From CAZKNF01 sp964554105 (GTDB lineage: Bacteria > Bacteroidota > Rhodothermia > Rhodothermales > VXPQ01), in the NCBI GenBank assembly GCA_964554105.1, contig CAZKNF010000039.1, forward strand, positions 1 to 32,504: 32,504 nucleotides of DNA, read 5' to 3'. This document shows positions 9,701 to 17,138 of the stretch, one piece after another. The first letter of the stretch is position 1. Every line of letters starts with the position of its first letter. Under the pieces are notes generated by a model. That model worked only from the letters and a program-made list of their open reading frames with translations. It searched no databases and was not told where the DNA came from. The position numbers were made by a program, and so were the translations under genes.

Positions 9701-10948
9701 CTGGAAGCAACCGGTAATCGAGGTATTCTCGACGAGAAGGTGCCCTATTTGACAGCGCGGGAGCTGGCTGAAGGTGAGGATGAGATTTTTGTAGAGCCGA
9801 CCATGAGCAGCCTCGAGGAGCCGCTCTTTCTGCACTGCTGTCGCGCGCTCGACCGATCCCTGTCGACTGGGTCGCACGGATTGCCGCTGATCGGATCCGG
9901 GGATTGGAACGACGGCATGAATCGGGTCGGCCGCACCGGAGGCGGCGAGAGCGTTTGGCTCGGCTTCTTCCTGTATGACATCCTCCGACGATTCATCCCC
10001 CTCTGCGAAGAGCGCACCGAGATGGAGCGCGTCGACCGATATCGGACGCACCTAGAGCATCTCGAGCGGGCGCTCAACGACGCAGGATGGGACGGCCAAT
10101 GGTACAGGCGAGCATTTTACGACAACGGCGAGCCGATCGGTTCAGCGCAGAGCCAGGAGGGTAAGATCGATGCAGTCGTACAGGCGTGGTCGGTTCTCTC
10201 CGGGGCCGCGCCGTCGAATCGCGCGCGCATGGCGCTCGATTCCATGGAGGAGCACCTCGTCTCCGAGAAAGACGGCATCATCCGACTCCTTACACCGCCC
10301 TTCGACCGAACGGATCACGATCCCGGCTACATCAAAGGCTATCTTCCGGGCGTGCGGGAGAATGGAGGGCAGTACACGCACGCGGCCCTGTGGGCCGTGA
10401 AGGCGCTCGCTGAAGATGGCCGATGCGAACGAGCGGCGCCGCTGCTGGCGATGCTCAGCCCGGTGTCGCACACTCGGTCGTCCGCGGATCTCGCGACATA
10501 TAAAGTCGAGCCATACGTCGTCGCCGCCGACGTGTACGGAGCCCCGCCGCACGTGGGGCGGGGCGGTTGGACGTGGTACACCGGCTCGGCGGGATGGATG
10601 TACCGTGTCGCGGTCGAGTCGATCCTGGGCTTCCGCCTCGTTCGGGGCGACGAGATCGAGATCAAACCGTGCATACCTGGGAACTGGGACCACTACAGCA
10701 TGCACTACCGGCACCCCGGATCCGAAACGGAATTTGAGATCCGTGTAGATCGCAGCGATTCGGTCCTCGAATCGCCACATTCGGGGCAGCGAACATCCGA
10801 ACCGTCCGCCGGCCATGGGCACGCAACGAACCGTGTCGTCGCGATCGATGTGAATGGATCGAGCGTCGCCCCGCAAGACGGAGTCGCCCGGCTTCCGATA
10901 GCAAAGGACGGAAAGCGATATCGTGTCGCGATTACGATCGGCGCGTGA
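6767..10948 (+). CDS. GH94 phosphorylase, 1,2-beta-oligoglucan phosphorylase-like (cyclic glucan synthase C-terminal half)
   Basis: A 1393-residue protein with no signal peptide, so cytoplasmic. The order is: first GH94-type beta-sandwich (~1-340), a middle region matching the inter-domain part of cyclic beta-1,2-glucan synthase (~345-480, with AVARLLLKARDYWHTLGF), a low-complexity linker rich in N, E and P (~500-545), a second sandwich (~555-850, starting MYNGFGGFSEDGSEYVI), and the (alpha/alpha)6 catalytic domain with GGAYGFRDQLQDA, HQFEEGDVMHWWHPP and GSGDWNDGMNRVG (Asp1046 to Asp1049, the motif holding the GH94 general acid). The closing part has GRGGWTWYTGSAGWMYRVAVE. GH94 enzymes acting on beta-1,2-glucans cut reversibly with phosphate, giving glucose-1-phosphate. 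I chose ATG 6767 over an in-frame TTG at 6755. The glycosyltransferase half of cyclic glucan synthase is absent, and with the importer next door this argues for breakdown. Exact chain-length preference is unknown. Confidence 0.88.
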   Translation: MNEIGDIAVTKEFPAAGLLSNGRYHVLVTESGRGYSALGDFALTRWRPLPRPGAGGTFLYIQDLESAAIWSAMHEPTRRRADHYETWLGPGCFHVRRSDDGIEVHTEVRVAPNAPAEIRRHTFTNRSSRRRRLRITSYAEPVMQRRAVDASHPAFSKLFVETEFVPEIGGVLARRRPQDPDERFPLLLHAFVLPSETALEALGSSSDSDKSPPPDHAESAAAPGESPSDSGGRRNVSGIHYETDRAAFIGRGRNLTEPLALSTGDVLADTAGAVLDPVLSVQTEIVLEPGQEKELIFVSAAGYSKEEVIGAAARFRGAMTRAEAFLEAGLRDQQARDKFSLGPKNADRYHRLGAAILGGDTDLRLPPAASVRESGEVTSLQSLSMDSTRPLVLGRVADEDELAVARLLLKARDYWHTLGFRTRVVLLNDKSGSEADELQRRLKDVIAKSSGGHDNVVLRHSDSLDDDLQRTIQSRARLVVNGDRVALLRVPASDDDLSSENETSLENDVPLKNEPPLNEPPSTQTPTAGLAEPRDVNGSNAAASPAKMPQMPAFFDADALQMYNGFGGFSEDGSEYVIHVLPTADGHLRLPPMPWVNVVANEAGGFLVSELGSGYTWHENSRENRLTPWSNDPVLDPAGEALYIRDEESGDVWSPTPGPAPSGAPVEVRHGIGYTSFRQSSWGLDQRVTMFMPKSDPVKIIRLDVTNTGSGPRHLTLASLARWVLGPSDESAGFVVTAYDEESGALTATNPHNEPYQELTAFAALLSDGDIEEASHTGSCRSFLGENGDPANPAGLGGGLDGRTGAGLDPCGACAVRLRVDPGESRSFFSLLGQVRDSEDIPDITERYGSAAGASNALDEVRSIWADITSRIQISTPSPEIDLMVNGWLPYQNLSCRLLGRSAFYQSGGAYGFRDQLQDAAAFSTTSPRLVHDQILLHAAHQFEEGDVMHWWHPPRSRGIRTRFSDDLLWLPYVVLDYLEATGNRGILDEKVPYLTARELAEGEDEIFVEPTMSSLEEPLFLHCCRALDRSLSTGSHGLPLIGSGDWNDGMNRVGRTGGGESVWLGFFLYDILRRFIPLCEERTEMERVDRYRTHLEHLERALNDAGWDGQWYRRAFYDNGEPIGSAQSQEGKIDAVVQAWSVLSGAAPSNRARMALDSMEEHLVSEKDGIIRLLTPPFDRTDHDPGYIKGYLPGVRENGGQYTHAALWAVKALAEDGRCERAAPLLAMLSPVSHTRSSADLATYKVEPYVVAADVYGAPPHVGRGGWTWYTGSAGWMYRVAVESILGFRLVRGDEIEIKPCIPGNWDHYSMHYRHPGSETEFEIRVDRSDSVLESPHSGQRTSEPSAGHGHATNRVVAIDVNGSSVAPQDGVARLPIAKDGKRYRVAITIGA

Positions 10949-11030
10949 CCTCCGTGTCGCTGGTCGCCTCCAAATCCACCCATCGCCTTCGTACATTGGT
11001 ACAAAGCGACCTCCAAAATTACGGAATATC

Positions 11031-12200
11031 ATGAGCGATACGTATGAGCCGAAGTCCGAACACAAATTCACGTTCGGATTGTGGACCGTAGGCAACGTCG
11101 GCCGCGACCCCTTCGGCGAGCCGGTGCGCCCGCAGATCTCCCCCGTCGAGATTGTCCATCTGCTTGCGGACGTCGGAGCCTACGGCGTGAATTTTCACGA
11201 CAACGACCTGGTGCCGATCGATGCCGGCGAATCGGAGCGAAAGCGCATCGTCGGCGACTTCAAGAAGGCTCTCGACGAGACAGGTCTGAAGGTGCCGATG
11301 GCGACGACGAATTTGTTTACGGATCCCATCTTCAAGGATGGAGCGTTCACGTCAAACGACGCTGCGGTACGTGCATACGCACTGCAGAAGACGATGCAGT
11401 CGATGGATCTCGGCGTGGAATGCGGGGCAGGCATATATGTGTTCTGGGGAGGCCGCGAGGGGACGGAATCGGACGCAACGAAGAGTCCGCTCGATGCACT
11501 CAAACGCATGCGCGACGCCCTGAACTTTCTGTGCGAGTACTCTAAGGATCAGGGATACGACTTGAAGTTCGCCCTTGAGCCGAAACCGAACGAGCCGCGC
11601 GGAGACATCTACCTGGCGACGGTCGGTGCGATGCTCGGCTTCATCGAAACGCTCGATCATCCCGAGATGGTGGGCGTGAATCCGGAGGTGGCCCACGAAC
11701 ATATGGCCGGTCTGAACTTCACGCACGCCGTCGCTCAGGCGTGGGATGCCGGCAAACTGTTTCACATCGACCTCAATGATCAGAACCTCGCGCGGTACGA
11801 CCAGGATTTTCGCTTCGCCGCCCATAACCCCAAGTCCGCCTTTTTTCTCGTTAAGTTGTTGGAGGATGTCGGCTACGACGGGTCGCGGCACTTCGATGCT
11901 CACGCCTATCGCACCGAAGATCTCGACGGTGTGAAGGATTTCGCGCGCGGATGCATGCGAAACTATCTTATCCTCAAGGAAAAGACGCAGCAGTTCAACG
12001 AGGACGCAGAAATCCAGGCGCTGCTTGACGAAATCAACGAGGCGTCGGTGGACACGCCCGATCTGTCGGACGGATACTCAGCGAATACGGCCGGGGCGCT
12101 GAGGGCGCAGGCATTCGATCGTAAGGCGATCGCGAGCCGCGGACTGCCGTACGAGCGGCTCGATCAGTTCGTGACCGAATTGCTGCTGGGCGTACGGTGA
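11031..12200 (+). CDS. xylA: Xylose (glucose) isomerase, short Streptomyces/Thermus type
   Basis: A 389-residue protein, the usual length of class I xylose isomerases (Streptomyces about 388). Key residues are all present with a +2 offset from Streptomyces numbering: His56 and Asp59 (NFHDND), Glu183 and Lys185 (LEPKPNEPRGD), Glu219 and His222 (NPEVAHEH), Asp247 (HIDLND), Asp257, Asp259 and Asp289. The HFDAHAYRTED segment resembles the Thermus form rather than Streptomyces HFDFKPPRTED. The enzyme interconverts xylose/xylulose and glucose/fructose using two divalent metals. The ATG at 11031 restores the standard N-terminus; the frame is open further upstream, overlapping the GH94 gene, but those residues match nothing. 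In this position it could turn glucose released from beta-1,2-glucans into fructose, which is inference; there is no xylulokinase beside it. Confidence 0.94.
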   Translation: MSDTYEPKSEHKFTFGLWTVGNVGRDPFGEPVRPQISPVEIVHLLADVGAYGVNFHDNDLVPIDAGESERKRIVGDFKKALDETGLKVPMATTNLFTDPIFKDGAFTSNDAAVRAYALQKTMQSMDLGVECGAGIYVFWGGREGTESDATKSPLDALKRMRDALNFLCEYSKDQGYDLKFALEPKPNEPRGDIYLATVGAMLGFIETLDHPEMVGVNPEVAHEHMAGLNFTHAVAQAWDAGKLFHIDLNDQNLARYDQDFRFAAHNPKSAFFLVKLLEDVGYDGSRHFDAHAYRTEDLDGVKDFARGCMRNYLILKEKTQQFNEDAEIQALLDEINEASVDTPDLSDGYSANTAGALRAQAFDRKAIASRGLPYERLDQFVTELLLGVR

Positions 12201-12295
12201 GGTACGTTGTGGCACCGGATCGCGAGGCGAACCCGACCTCTCTGTGCCAGCACCTAATCATCTGTTTATCCAAAAGTCATTTTCAAAAACGCAAA

Positions 12296-12694
12296 ATGTC
12301 ATCGACCTATCAGGACGACGCCCTTCGGACGCTCTCGACGCAATTCCACATAGGCGACGCGGCTGACGATGTGACGCCCGATCTGCTGCACGGCGCCATC
12401 GGACTCTCAACCGAGGCGGGTGAGATGCTCGATGCCGTCAAACGCGCTCTTTTCTATGGTGGCGACCTCGATCGAACCAACCTCATCGAGGAGCTCGGCG
12501 ATCTCGAATGGTACATGGCCGTAATTCGCGACGCGCTTAACGTGAGTCAGGAAGAAGTCCAGCAGATCAACATCGAAAAGCTGAGAGCACGCTATCCGGA
12601 AAAGTTCTCGACGGACCATGCACTTCAGCGCGACCTGGGTCGCGAACGGGCCGTGCTCGAGAACGGATCTGGACCTCAATCTTCGACCGGCTGA
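12296..12694 (+). CDS. MazG-like nucleotide pyrophosphohydrolase
   Basis: A 132-residue single-domain protein of the MazG/all-alpha NTP pyrophosphohydrolase superfamily. The metal-binding pattern is visible: Glu40 and Glu43 (STEAGEMLDAVK), then Glu66 and Asp69 (LIEELGDLEWYM). Such enzymes hydrolyse (d)NTPs to NMP and pyrophosphate. The start at 12296 gives a normal N-terminus; the frame is open up to 12197 but that part is not protein-like. The ~95 nt before it are AT-rich and may carry a promoter. It ends just before the GTG start of the amidohydrolase, so it may be cotranscribed with sugar genes, an unexpected pairing. The substrate cannot be read from the sequence. Confidence 0.85.
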   Translation: MSSTYQDDALRTLSTQFHIGDAADDVTPDLLHGAIGLSTEAGEMLDAVKRALFYGGDLDRTNLIEELGDLEWYMAVIRDALNVSQEEVQQINIEKLRARYPEKFSTDHALQRDLGRERAVLENGSGPQSSTG

Positions 12695-12697
12695 ATC

Positions 12698-13531
12698 GTG
12701 CAGATCGATGCGCACCACCACCTCTGGCAGTATGATCCGGCCCGGTATGCCTGGATCGGTGCCGGAATGGAATCGCTGCAGCGCGATTTTACGAGTGACG
12801 ACCTGGCCATCGAGGTGGAGGCGGTCGGGATCGATGGGGCCGTGACCGTCCAGGCCCTGCAGGATGTGGATGAGACAAAATGGCTGCTCGAAGAGGCCCA
12901 CGGTACGCCCGAGATTCTCGGCGTCGTCGGATGGGTGGACCTCGCCGCTGACGATCTCGAGCGGCACCTCGAACCGCTCGCGCGTGACCCGCTGTTTGTC
13001 GGCGTGCGCCATGTGCTGCAGGACGAGCCGGACGATGCCTACATGCTTCGCGACGATTTCAATCGAGGCGTAGCAAGGCTCCACGGCCTCGGACTCGCGT
13101 ACGACATCCTTATCTACCCTGATCACCTGCAGAATACGCTCAAATTCGTGGATCGACATCCACATCAGATATTTGTCCTGGATCATATGGCCAAGCCGCG
13201 CATCCGGGAACGCGAGATGTCGCCGTGGAGAGAGGAGCTGACCGAGCTCGCCCGCCGCTCCCACTGCTACTGCAAAATATCCGGTCTCGTCACGGAGGCT
13301 GAGTGGTCGAACTGGAAGGCCGACGATATTCGACCGTACCTCGACGTCGCACTCGAGGCATTCGGGCCGGAGCGGCTCATGTTCGGGTCGGATTGGCCCG
13401 TGTGTTTGGTCGCCGCCAGCTACTCAGAGTGGTATTATCTTGTGGATGAATACACGTCAGCTCTCAGCCTGCATGAGCAGGATCAGATCTGGGGAAAGAC
13501 AGCCGCGGAAGCCTATCGATTGGCGGCATGA
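12698..13531 (+). CDS. Amidohydrolase-family TIM barrel, sugar lactonase-like (COG3618 type)
   Basis: A 277-residue metal-dependent hydrolase of the amidohydrolase 2 family. Visible residues: HxH at His6/His8 in IDAHHHLW, His163 in VLDHMAKP, and Asp232 in LMFGSDWPV. This is the pattern of L-fucono-, L-rhamnono- and galactarolactone hydrolases, which open a sugar lactone to the acid. The start is GTG 12698; there is no ATG before the HxH motif. The stop overlaps the ATG of the enolase-superfamily gene by four bases (ATGA), so the two enzymes probably act in sequence. A lactonase feeding an acid dehydratase or epimerase is the standard non-phosphorylative arrangement. The exact sugar is not determined. 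Confidence 0.84.
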   Translation: MQIDAHHHLWQYDPARYAWIGAGMESLQRDFTSDDLAIEVEAVGIDGAVTVQALQDVDETKWLLEEAHGTPEILGVVGWVDLAADDLERHLEPLARDPLFVGVRHVLQDEPDDAYMLRDDFNRGVARLHGLGLAYDILIYPDHLQNTLKFVDRHPHQIFVLDHMAKPRIREREMSPWREELTELARRSHCYCKISGLVTEAEWSNWKADDIRPYLDVALEAFGPERLMFGSDWPVCLVAASYSEWYYLVDEYTSALSLHEQDQIWGKTAAEAYRLAA

Positions 13532-14826
13532 AGATAGATTCAGTCCAATCGACTTTCGAGCGGGAGCCCCTTATTCGGCCGTTCGGGTTCAAGGGGGGTT
13601 ACCTGTCCGAGCTCTGGCAATCCGTCGTTCTTCTCGAAGCAAATGATGCTGACGCGGTCGGACTGGGAACACAAAGCGTGCTCTGGTCCGATTCGGCCGT
13701 GTTCGCCGGACATACCGAAGCCGGCGGCAATGCGCTCATGTATGCGACGACGGAATTTGCCGTCCAGCTGGTCCGCGATGCGACGTTCACGGACCCTGTG
13801 GAGCTTCTGGATGACATCTTCCCGCGCGTTTTTCATTACGCGCGGAAAATCACGAACAGGCCAGATCTTCGGCCTACGTTCGTGCTGAATGCGCTCGTGG
13901 CGGTGGACAATGCCGCCTGGATTCTTCACGCACGTTCTCGTGAGTCATCCTCGTTCGACGAGGTCATGCCGGAGGCGTATCGGTCCGGCCTAAATTACCG
14001 CCACTCGAGCGTCGCTGCGATCCCGACGATCGCATACAGCACGCCTGCCGACGAACTGCGGGCGATTGCCGCGAGAGGCGATTTTTTCATAAAGGTAAAG
14101 CTCGGCCATTCCGGTGCACAGCGAGAGATGCTGGAGGCCGATCAGCGACGGTTGGAGGAGGTGCACGCCGTATTCGGCGATCGAGAGACCATCCACACGT
14201 CAGATGGGCGGATTCGCTACTATCTCGACATGAACGGCCGCTACGAAGACAAGGATGCACTTGTCCGGCTGCTGGACCATGCCGCGAAAATCGGTGCGCT
14301 CGACCGTATCGCGCTCGTTGAAGAACCCTTTCCGGAAGAAGCTGAGATCGACGTTTCCGATCTGGACGTTCGGATCGCGGCGGATGAGAGTGCGCACACA
14401 GACCGCGACGCGGAACGTCGCATCCAGATGGGGTACGGCGCCATCGCGCTAAAGCCGGTTGCCAAGACGTTGAGCATGACGCTCAAGATTGCGCGAATTG
14501 CCGCCGAGCACGGTACGCCCTGTTTCTGCGCCGATCTTACGGTAAATCCGATTCTGGTGGACTGGAATAAGAACGTCGCCGCTCGGCTGGAGCCGCTGCC
14601 GGGCCTCGAAATCGGATCGATGGAAGCGAACGGAATGCAGAATTACGCGAACTGGACGCGGATGGAATCATATCACCCGAGCGCCGGCGCCACCTGGACG
14701 AAGCCCGCCGGAGGCGTTTACGAATTGACAGATGCATTCTACGAACGTGCAGGCGGAATTTTCGAGAATCCGCTTCACTACGAACAGCTCGTTAGGCCGC
14801 ATCTGAATCGGCCTGGATCATCTTGA
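13528..14826 (+). CDS. Enolase-superfamily enzyme (mandelate racemase/muconate lactonizing family)
   Basis: A 432-residue protein with the N-terminal capping domain and C-terminal barrel of the enolase superfamily. The barrel shows a KxK motif (Lys189/Lys191 in FIKVKLGH), metal ligands Asp234 (YYLDMNG), Glu265 (ALVEEPF) and Asp286 (AADES), and Lys309 (IALKPVAKT). Lysines on both the second and sixth strands match the muconate-lactonizing/dipeptide-epimerase subgroup. The fuconate and mannonate dehydratases often expected beside a lactonase usually have a His in place of the sixth-strand Lys. It could therefore be an epimerase or a dehydratase of a sugar acid. It overlaps the amidohydrolase gene by 4 nt and its stop lies inside a 17-bp tandem repeat. 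Confidence 0.86.
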   Translation: MKIDSVQSTFEREPLIRPFGFKGGYLSELWQSVVLLEANDADAVGLGTQSVLWSDSAVFAGHTEAGGNALMYATTEFAVQLVRDATFTDPVELLDDIFPRVFHYARKITNRPDLRPTFVLNALVAVDNAAWILHARSRESSSFDEVMPEAYRSGLNYRHSSVAAIPTIAYSTPADELRAIAARGDFFIKVKLGHSGAQREMLEADQRRLEEVHAVFGDRETIHTSDGRIRYYLDMNGRYEDKDALVRLLDHAAKIGALDRIALVEEPFPEEAEIDVSDLDVRIAADESAHTDRDAERRIQMGYGAIALKPVAKTLSMTLKIARIAAEHGTPCFCADLTVNPILVDWNKNVAARLEPLPGLEIGSMEANGMQNYANWTRMESYHPSAGATWTKPAGGVYELTDAFYERAGGIFENPLHYEQLVRPHLNRPGSS

Positions 14827-14864
14827 CGTCCGGATCATCTTTACATCCGGATCACCGTGACATC
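14814..14864. repeat. Three tandem 17-bp imperfect repeats across two convergent stop codons
   Basis: Copies at 14814-14830, 14831-14847 and 14848-14864 share the form YGGATCAYCNTKACRTC with only a few substitutions. Copy 1 holds the TGA of the enolase-superfamily gene and copy 3 holds the TGA of the facing oxidoreductase. Copies abut without spacers. This looks like local duplication of a gene end. Confidence 0.8.
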
Positions 14865-15850
14865 CGAGAAGCCTGCGTGCGTGCTTCCTCGAGCACTTCC
14901 TCGACCCGCACAGGCGCTCCGCCCTGCGACTTGCTCTCATCGGCGGCCGTCATGATGGCGTAGATCTCGATCGTCTCTGCAGGCTCCACCGGCGCCGTGT
15001 TGGATTCGAAGAACGTAAGTATCGCCTCGACGAGCGGTCTATATCCATCATAGCCGACGTCAGCAATTTCGTCGGTGCCGAACGCGGTGCCGCCGTAGCC
15101 CAGCGCCCCTTCGCGCATGCCGTGAAACGTTCCGATCCGCCCGTCCTCCCACGTACACGTAACGAGGTCTGCATCATCCCGATGAACGCGCACGACCGTC
15201 TCGCAGCCGCGGCCCATCAGCGTCACGAGTGTTTCCACGCCGTGAATCCCGTACCAGTAGAGGTCGGTATGCGACGGCTCGAGCATCGCGGGGCTGTACG
15301 CGAACGCGCCGCGCACGTCTCCGATGCTTCCGTTGCGAACCGCCTGCACGGAAGCCCCGTACCTCAACGAGGAGGCTGAAAAAACCGGGACGCCCGCCGC
15401 TTCGGCGGCCTCGTAGATGGCCAGAACGTCGACCAGCGACGCGGCGACCGGCTTGTCTATGAACAGGGGCTTTCCGGCGTCGATGACCTGCAGGGCCTGC
15501 TCGAGGTGCAGCGTGCCGTCGTTCGTCTCGAGCAAAACGACGTCGACTCGGTCGAGCAGCTCGTCGATCGATTCGTAGATGTCGATGCCGAGCTCGCGAA
15601 CGTCGCGGGTATACTCTGGAATTCGCTCGTAGGCCGACTCGATCGTGCGGCTGCCGTACGGATGTGCGGCGACGACTTCGTAGCGGTCGAAGAGCCCCTC
15701 GCCTGTGGTCGTGTTGATCAGTTTTGCGAACTGCACGCTGTGCGACGTGTCGAGACCGATCATGCCGATGCGAACGGGGTCGGGGGCGGACGCCTGCGGC
15801 GAGGACACACCGGCGAACAATAGGACGAGCATTAGAAATGATACGATCAT
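14852..15850 (-). CDS. Exported Gfo/Idh/MocA-family oxidoreductase
   Basis: A 332-residue protein with an N-terminal signal peptide (IVSFLMLVLLFAGVSSPQASA), so it probably acts in the periplasm or on the cell surface. The Rossmann start is RIGMIGLDTSHS rather than the usual GxGxxG; Gly29 and Gly32 are kept. The EKP motif appears as IDKPVAAS (Asp132-Lys133-Pro134) and the second-domain histidine region is YWYGIHGVETL (His202). Members of this family oxidise or reduce sugars with NAD(P), and exported ones carry the nucleotide through export, as in glucose-fructose oxidoreductase. It is the last gene of the minus-strand unit SDR, DapA-like, NRAMP-like, MocA, 16 nt after the NRAMP-like gene. The unusual nucleotide motif leaves the cofactor uncertain. 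Confidence 0.84.
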   Translation of the reverse strand: MIVSFLMLVLLFAGVSSPQASAPDPVRIGMIGLDTSHSVQFAKLINTTTGEGLFDRYEVVAAHPYGSRTIESAYERIPEYTRDVRELGIDIYESIDELLDRVDVVLLETNDGTLHLEQALQVIDAGKPLFIDKPVAASLVDVLAIYEAAEAAGVPVFSASSLRYGASVQAVRNGSIGDVRGAFAYSPAMLEPSHTDLYWYGIHGVETLVTLMGRGCETVVRVHRDDADLVTCTWEDGRIGTFHGMREGALGYGGTAFGTDEIADVGYDGYRPLVEAILTFFESNTAPVEPAETIEIYAIMTAADESKSQGGAPVRVEEVLEEARTQASRMSR

Positions 15851-15866
15851 AAATCAGAATCAGAAT

Positions 15867-17138
15867 TTAGAGCGCCGAAATAATCTGGCGGAGGTAATTC
15901 ACAACGATGCCGAGAATCGTAAGATAGCCGACGACGGCGACGGCTTGCACCCACGTCTTGCTTACATACTCGCCCATGATCGAGCGGTCTCGAGAGACGG
16001 ACAGAACGATGTAGCCGAGCACCGGGAAGGCGATGACGGCGAAGCCCTGGGCGATTCTCAGCAACTCTACCGGGGACCCTGCAAACGCGAGCACGACTAC
16101 GAGGCCGGCCACCATGGCAACGGTGGTCCAAATCTTGACAGGGCGCCCGTCCATCGACGGATCCTTCTTCAGTGCATCGGCGAGGAGTGTGGCTCCAATC
16201 AGCGGATTCACGACGAGCGACGAGAAACTGGCGAAAAAGAATCCAATCGTGAACAGGTAAAACGCGCCGGGGCCGACGAGCGGCTCGAGCTGACCGGCCA
16301 TTCCTTGCGCCGTGAAGGCCGGCTCTCCGGACCCGTAGAGCGCGCCGGCGCTGGTGAGCAGCACCACCACCGAGATGGCGCCGAGCACGCCGATTCCGGC
16401 GAAGCTGTCGAAGCCTTCGGACCCGAGCTGCTCCGGTCCCCACGATTTCTCTCGCATCAGATAGCCCTGATAGACCGCCGCCACGATAGAAAATGTGGTA
16501 GCCGCCATGCCGAGCGTGAGGAAGATGGCCTCGGTATCCGGAAAGGAGGGCACGAGTCCGGCCGCGGCGTCGACGCCATCCACCCCGACGAGAAGGAGGG
16601 TGCCGACGAAGGTGAGCAGCATTAGACCGACTACGATTCGGACGAGCAGCTCGAGTTTGTCGTACAGATTAGGCAGGAAGATCAAGCCCAGTGCGGGCAG
16701 GAAGAACACCATCGCGGCGATCCGGAAGTCAATTCCGAACAACGCCTCCGCTGCGAACCCTACGGCTGCACTATTGCCGGCCTGAAACGCCAGCACAGCA
16801 AGGTAGCCGAAGACGCCCGCCACGAGTGCGACGTTCGCTCCGGATTTCTCTCGCGTGACCTGAAGGAGCGTTCGTCCCGTGACCAGGCTGATGCGCGCGG
16901 ACATCCACGTATAAATCAGCATGAGGACAGTGGCCGCCACCGGCACCCAGAGGAGTGCGTAACCGTACTGGCTGCCGGCGATCGTGTTTAGCGCCAGGCT
17001 TCCGGGGCCGACGACAACGGTGGCGAGGACGAGTGCGGGGCCGACGTTCCGCAGCAGCCTGCGGAATCGACCCGGCCGCGGAGCCCGTCCTTTTTCTGCG
17101 GAGCGGCCTTCTCGTGTGGGGGTCTTCAACTCAGCCAT
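15867..17138 (-). CDS. NRAMP-like membrane transporter lacking canonical metal-site residues
   Basis: A 423-residue protein with about 11 membrane segments and overall NRAMP/SLC11 organisation (LLRNVGPALVLATVVVGPGS at the first segment). Canonical NRAMPs have DPGN in segment 1 and a MPH motif in segment 6. Here these read G44-P45-G46-S47 and V222-Y223-Q224-G225 (AAVYQGYLMRE), so the Asp, Asn and Met metal ligands are gone. Transport of Mn or Fe by the standard mechanism is therefore unlikely. The gene overlaps the upstream DapA-like gene by 13 nt and is followed at 16 nt by an oxidoreductase, so it may carry a substrate or counter-ion of the sugar-acid pathway. That role is inferred from position only. 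Confidence 0.8.
   Translation of the reverse strand: MAELKTPTREGRSAEKGRAPRPGRFRRLLRNVGPALVLATVVVGPGSLALNTIAGSQYGYALLWVPVAATVLMLIYTWMSARISLVTGRTLLQVTREKSGANVALVAGVFGYLAVLAFQAGNSAAVGFAAEALFGIDFRIAAMVFFLPALGLIFLPNLYDKLELLVRIVVGLMLLTFVGTLLLVGVDGVDAAAGLVPSFPDTEAIFLTLGMAATTFSIVAAVYQGYLMREKSWGPEQLGSEGFDSFAGIGVLGAISVVVLLTSAGALYGSGEPAFTAQGMAGQLEPLVGPGAFYLFTIGFFFASFSSLVVNPLIGATLLADALKKDPSMDGRPVKIWTTVAMVAGLVVVLAFAGSPVELLRIAQGFAVIAFPVLGYIVLSVSRDRSIMGEYVSKTWVQAVAVVGYLTILGIVVNYLRQIISAL

Noticed and set aside
10923..11030. Extended N-terminus of the xylose isomerase overlapping the phosphorylase gene
   Set aside because: The ATG at 11031 gives the standard family length and all active-site residues at the expected offset.
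15705..16625. 306-residue plus-strand frame opposite the NRAMP-like gene
   Set aside because: Composition is His/Glu/Arg-rich and it is the complement of membrane-segment codons; no domain visible.
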